This document shows, in pieces, positions 60,673-64,000 of a stretch of DNA of 64,000 bases. The stretch spans positions 1-64,000 of the forward strand of contig JAECUM010009714.1 in the NCBI GenBank assembly GCA_016617855.1. Direction: 5' to 3'. The stretch is from Megalonaias nervosa (lineage: Eukaryota; Mollusca; Bivalvia; Unionida; Unionidae). How positions within the stretch are numbered: the first letter of the stretch is position 1; each line of letters begins with the position of its first letter. Under the pieces are notes generated by a model that had not been told where the DNA came from, did no database searches, and worked only from the letters and a program-made list of their open reading frames with translations. A program made the position numbers and the translations under genes.

Positions 60673-61626
60673 TGTTACATATCGGCTCGTTCAAAGTAAC
60701 ACAAAGAAAGAGTGAAGACAACAAGCTTTGTAAATTTTAACAAAATTAATTTATTTCCCTAGAAAACACAGAGAAATGGTAAATATGTGAAACAAGACTT
60801 ACAATTTACGAAGAAGATCCAAAAATTTGTTCTAAATTTGTGAAAACACATAAGTCCCGTGAATAAACAGTTCTAAATTGATACAGTCTGAATCTCAGTT
60901 CCGTTCCAAGATGGCAGATGATGATGTCAGATGAAGGCTAACACAAAATGTCCAGAATTTTCACTGTGAATCACAAATTGTATTGTTGTGCTCCAATTTA
61001 GAAATAATTTCAACAAATGTCTTTGTCCAAAGCCAGTAGTGTTGTTCTCCAGGGAAACTAATTATTATTTAGAAAGTAGATGAAGTACAGCTACCACCAC
61101 TAACAATACACATGTTGTTCCTCGTACGAACGAACAACTCTTTCCAGCACAGGAATACCTTTTCCTTAAGGTATTAGAAACTCTACAAGATGTTATGATG
61201 TGACTCTCAACTATGACTGACTACGACTATGACTGAAAATTTCTTACAGGTAACTGAGCATTTAAAACAAGCTAATACGTCATTTCATGTACACATGCAC
61301 GAAGGACACGTGTGATTTCGAAATCACATCTGGGTATTACAAAAGCGTAAACAAGTAATAACGTGGTCACAGCAAATCATTTACATAGCTCTTTCTCATT
61401 GTTTACTTGATACCAAAAACCGTCATGCAAAAATCGTGCTTACACGAGTCATATTTACGTTTGAAATAAATACGATGTTTCTAACAAACTATTAGACCCA
61501 TGCAAACATAATCATCATAATAAAAATAACTACATTTAATGATATAAAAATAAAATAAAAATGAAGCAAAGAATTAGAAGAATTTAAATTTTAACACACA
61601 TGTAATTTAACTACAGGGTCGTAACA
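60673..61626 (-). repeat. 5' LTR (element sense) of the young Gmr1-like element
   Basis: 954 bp, the same length as the partner LTR at 54466-55419, with about a dozen substitutions and no indel noticed. It would hold the promoter of the element. Confidence 0.95.
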
Positions 61627-61630
61627 AAAC
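61627..61630. repeat. Target-site duplication AAAC (right)
   Basis: Matches 54462-54465. Confidence 0.8.
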
Positions 61631-61708
61631 CAACATCATTATTTAGCCTCTGAAGATGTTATATGTGTAATTAATGCTTAGTGATTACAGACATAACTAT
61701 TACAGTAC

Positions 61709-61891
61709 CTCAGATGCTCTCCATTTTGAACCTGTGCCTGTCACAGCCAGGATTATGGGAAGATCCAGAACTTTGGATGCATAGCGGAATTCATTACAAC
61801 AAATGCTGGATTCTGCATACTCATCCGAAATACACACCACAGCAACCCTGGCATTCAGCAAACCACTAGCTATATCTTCAAATAATCCTTT
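61709..61891 (-). CDS. Exon of TIR-domain protein: central TIR domain
   Basis: Acceptor AAACAG and donor GAG|GTACTG, 183 nt (61 codons), phase 0 at both ends. It encodes KGLFEDIASGLLNARVAVVC, then ISDEYAESSICCNEFRYAS and LPIILAVTGTG. This is the alphaB to betaD region of a TIR domain: a helix of GL, a beta strand AVVCIS, SDEYAESSxC, and the conserved helix with Glu. The Glu in CCNEF (codon 61790-61792) falls where catalytic Glu occurs in NAD-cleaving TIRs such as SARM1; that is an alignment by eye. The LTR retrotransposon begins 82 bp into the following intron. Confidence 0.87.
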
Positions 61892-61923
61892 CTGTTTAAG
61901 GAAACATCTCCATCAGTACACAA

Positions 61924-62098
61924 AATAATATCATAAAATTACCCATGTACACATATAATGTAATACCATAAAATTACCCCTTTATACATTTAAGATAATA
62001 TCATACACTCACCCTTTGCACATTTAAGGTAATACAATACAATTATCCATTTACACACCTAAGGTAATACCATACAATTACCCCTTTATATGCCGTAA
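61924..62098. repeat. 35-36-bp tandem array
   Basis: About five diverged units with AATACCATAAAATTACCCCT and TACACATTTAAGGTA. It starts about 30 bp upstream (gene sense) of the exon at 61709-61891. Confidence 0.8.
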
Positions 62099-62288
62099 AT
62101 TAGAAAATGTTAGTGAACATACAAATTTAGAGAATTCTGTTAATTAATTTGAAAAAGTTATTTTTTGTTCAAAATTGTAACTTAAATGACAATTGTGTTT
62201 ATGCTATAAATACATACCAAGATAGACAATTTTAAATGACGGTTTGATATTAATTGGTGCCACTGCACTTTACAAATAGATACTGTAT

Positions 62289-62495
62289 ATCCTCACTTAG
62301 AAGTGGAGTCCAACTGCAAAATGCACAGACCCAGATCTGCCACCACAGAATGCACTGGCAGGTATGGGTTTAAACAGCATGTTAGAAATAACAAGTAGAA
62401 CAAACAATACAGACCCTGATATGCCTATGCATGATGCAATGGCAGATCTGGGTCTATTTTGTTTGCAGTTTGACCTGACTTATAACCAAACATAT
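62289..62495. mobile_element. Palindromic MITE-like element, copy 2
   Basis: The same family as 43212-43411: GAGTCCAACTGCAAA at the left and TTTGCAGTTTGACCTGACTT at the right, with the ATCTGCC/GGCAGATC core between. It is more diverged internally. Confidence 0.7.
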
Positions 62496-62757
62496 GTGGT
62501 AAATGAACCAGTTGAAGTTTTCTTTAATAAATACTGCAACTGGATGCCAGCACATATATTTTTTGAAAAAGCTCACAACAATTACTAAAACAAATGTACA
62601 TATTTACATATTGGTAAGTTGTTCAATTTTAAGTTTGTATAATGTGTAAATTAAAGATTAATTAAACAGATGCTTAAATATAGTGACATACAGCATCCAA
62701 CCATAAACTTTTCACTATTTTACTGAAAACGTTAGTGGAAACATTAGTGTAGATCCT

Positions 62758-63012
62758 TATCTGCTAGCACATTATATGACAACAGATCTGGGTCTATCTG
62801 CCAGTATAATATGTGATAAAAGATTTGGGTCTATCTGCCAGTACATTATGTGACAACAGATTTGGGTCTATCTGCCAGTACATTATGTGACAACAGATTT
62901 GGGTCTATCTGCCAGTACATTATGTGACAACAGATTTGGGTCTATCTGCCAGTACATTATGTGACAACAGATTTGGGTCTATCTGCCAGTAAATTATGTG
63001 ACAACAAAGCTG
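62758..63012. repeat. 37-bp satellite array related to the MITE core
   Basis: Seven units of 37 bp, four of them identical (TATCTGCCAGTACATTATGT then GACAACAGATTTGGGTC). The unit aligns with the core of the palindromic element (ATCTGCCA..GCATAATG..CAGATCTTGGTCT). Confidence 0.93.
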
Positions 63013-63360
63013 GTTTCATGCTGTGTTTAGGTGTATATAATATACATAATCAAATATGTTAATACAATTTTGCACTGAATGAAATGTACATAAATCATAA
63101 CATATATCTTTACATGGTGACCATGTTTCAGGAGGAAAAATAATAATACCCCTAAGTCTAACATTCAGTGTATGATAAAAATGACAACTTGAATCCCATT
63201 CTTACATAATCAAGCTAGCTTAACCTTTCTTGTCATATGCAATTTATTTTTCACATACCCTGTATTCAAACAAATACAAGCTATTAAGTGTTTAACAAAA
63301 TACCCTTTTGTAGGCATTTTGTATAGTTATTTAGTTAGTAACTGATAACAGCACTCAATC

Positions 63361-63576
63361 ATAATGTTAACCATTCCATGGAGTAGTACTCAAAATATAA
63401 TGTTATCTATGTCATGGAGTAGTACTCAAAATAAAATGTTATCCATTTCATAGAGTAGTACTCAAAATATAATGCTATCCATTTCATGGAGTAGTACTCA
63501 AAATAAAATATTATCCATTTCATGCAGTAGTACTAAAAATATAATGTTATCCATTTCATGGAGTAGTATGCAAAAG
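63361..63576. repeat. 36-bp tandem array
   Basis: Six units with ATAATGTTATCCATTTCATG and GAGTAGTACTCAAAAT; GAGTAGTACTC is palindromic. The last unit is interrupted. Confidence 0.92.
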
Positions 63577-63814
63577 GCTTTTAATCCTCAGACTCTTCCT
63601 TACTGTACTCCAGTAAATGTTTGCATGGTACTCACTCACTATAAGGGCAGTCCCTATTGTAAGGCAATTATGGTCATAGATCCTATTCATTATTTAATAG
63701 CAATATTATGTATAAAAAAACCTCAATATAAGGTAACCTCACCTATACAACAGTCCACTTGTATGACTGCTATGAAATGTATTGTAATGAGAGACTACTT
63801 ATATGGCAAACAAT

Positions 63815-63860
63815 GAGAGATCTGGGTCTGTGCAGCTTACATTTGGACTCTATAAATGAG
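63815..63860. repeat. Partial copy of the palindromic MITE family
   Basis: AGATCTGGGTCTGTGCAG, then TTGGACTCTATAA: the right half of the family, 40 bp from the exon at 63900. Confidence 0.6.
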
Positions 63861-63899
63861 TATATATGTTAGTTATTTCCATTCTCTGGACAATCTTAC

Positions 63900-64000
63900 C
63901 TGTCCAACTCTCTCCACATCAATCCAACACATGATTCCATTTTTTTCCAGGTACATCTTCAGTTCTCGTGGATCGCCCCATCCTATTGCATTAGGTATGT
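63900..64000 (-). CDS. Exon of TIR-domain protein: start of TIR domain (cut by window edge)
   Basis: Donor CAG|GTAAGA at 63899. The exon is open to the window edge. It encodes IPNAIGWGDPRELKMYLEKN, then MCWIDVERVGQ. The pattern of a helix after the first strand followed by CWIDVE is the betaA-alphaA-betaB (BB-loop) part of a TIR domain, and it continues in phase into 61891. TIR domains signal through homotypic assembly or cleave NAD. The exon could begin at an AG near 63983, because the sequence beyond the window is not visible. The rest of this large protein lies outside. The composition and order recall invertebrate LRR/Roc-GTPase/TIR proteins, from memory only. Confidence 0.8.

Larger units (their letters stand above)
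54466..61626 (-). mobile_element. Young, complete Gmr1-like Ty3/gypsy LTR retrotransposon (PR-IN-RT-RH)
   Basis: A 7161-bp element with two 954-bp LTRs that differ at about a dozen positions by eye, TGTTAC/GTAACA ends and a 4-bp AAAC duplication. In element sense (minus) the order is 5' LTR, primer binding site, gag, pol, purine tract, 3' LTR. Within pol, integrase lies between protease and reverse transcriptase, the reverse of usual gypsy elements and the hallmark of Gmr1-like ones. No envelope-like gene is present: RNase H ends about 140 bp before the LTR. Gag has three frame changes, and RT has one stop and two one-base deletions, so this copy is probably defective or contains assembly errors. 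It lies in an intron, sense to the gene, 82 bp from the upstream exon. Confidence 0.95.

Overview
The window looks like a piece of an AT-rich invertebrate nuclear genome, most likely a mollusc or another lophotrochozoan. It has spliced exons with GT/AG borders, long introns, CA and AAT microsatellites, many short satellite arrays, and relics of Ty3/gypsy-type LTR, tyrosine-recombinase, LINE, SINE and pogo elements. The lineage is inferred from the repeat types only; nothing in the window identifies the species.

The one clear host gene runs on the minus strand from the right edge of the window down to 18197. Ten exons were found by reading splice sites and checking that phases agree. They encode the last ~615 residues of a TIR-domain protein: the TIR domain (63900-64000, 61709-61891, 50476-50652), a coiled-coil and acidic stretch, a Cys/His-containing stretch (27355-27569), a low-complexity Ser/Thr/Gln tail, and a C-terminal CAAX-type sequence, CVLS. 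The N-terminal part lies outside the window. The introns reach about 14 kb and are packed with mobile DNA.

Region by region. 1-7250: a decayed plus-strand LTR retrotransposon with a tRNA-derived SINE inserted in its RNase H region. 7250-18196: intergenic DNA with a decayed LINE, degenerate satellites and one weak candidate orphan exon. 19696-27354 (intron): a decayed minus-strand pogo/Tigger-like transposase, a HIRAN-like reading frame next to it, and one candidate element end. 27570-41789 (intron): a CA/GCAC microsatellite, a relic of a tyrosine-recombinase retroelement on the plus strand, hairpin-rich satellites, then a nearly complete minus-strand tyrosine-recombinase retroelement (34226-41221) whose repeats read A1-genes-B1-A2-B2, abutting a LINE fragment. 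42844-50475: exons with MITE-like palindromes, a solo LTR and satellites between them. 50653-61708 (intron): a young, complete LTR retrotransposon (54466-61626) of the same family as the one at 1-7250. 61709-64000: TIR exons, a palindromic MITE and the 37-bp satellite that appears to derive from its core.

The main unusual observation is that both LTR elements carry pol domains in the order protease, integrase, reverse transcriptase, RNase H. Integrase upstream of RT in a gypsy-like element is the hallmark of the Gmr1-like group. Other observations worth checking are the CAAX ending on a TIR protein, the split direct repeats with hairpin-rich satellite units, the HIRAN frame beside the pogo transposase, and a satellite that looks like an amplified MITE core.
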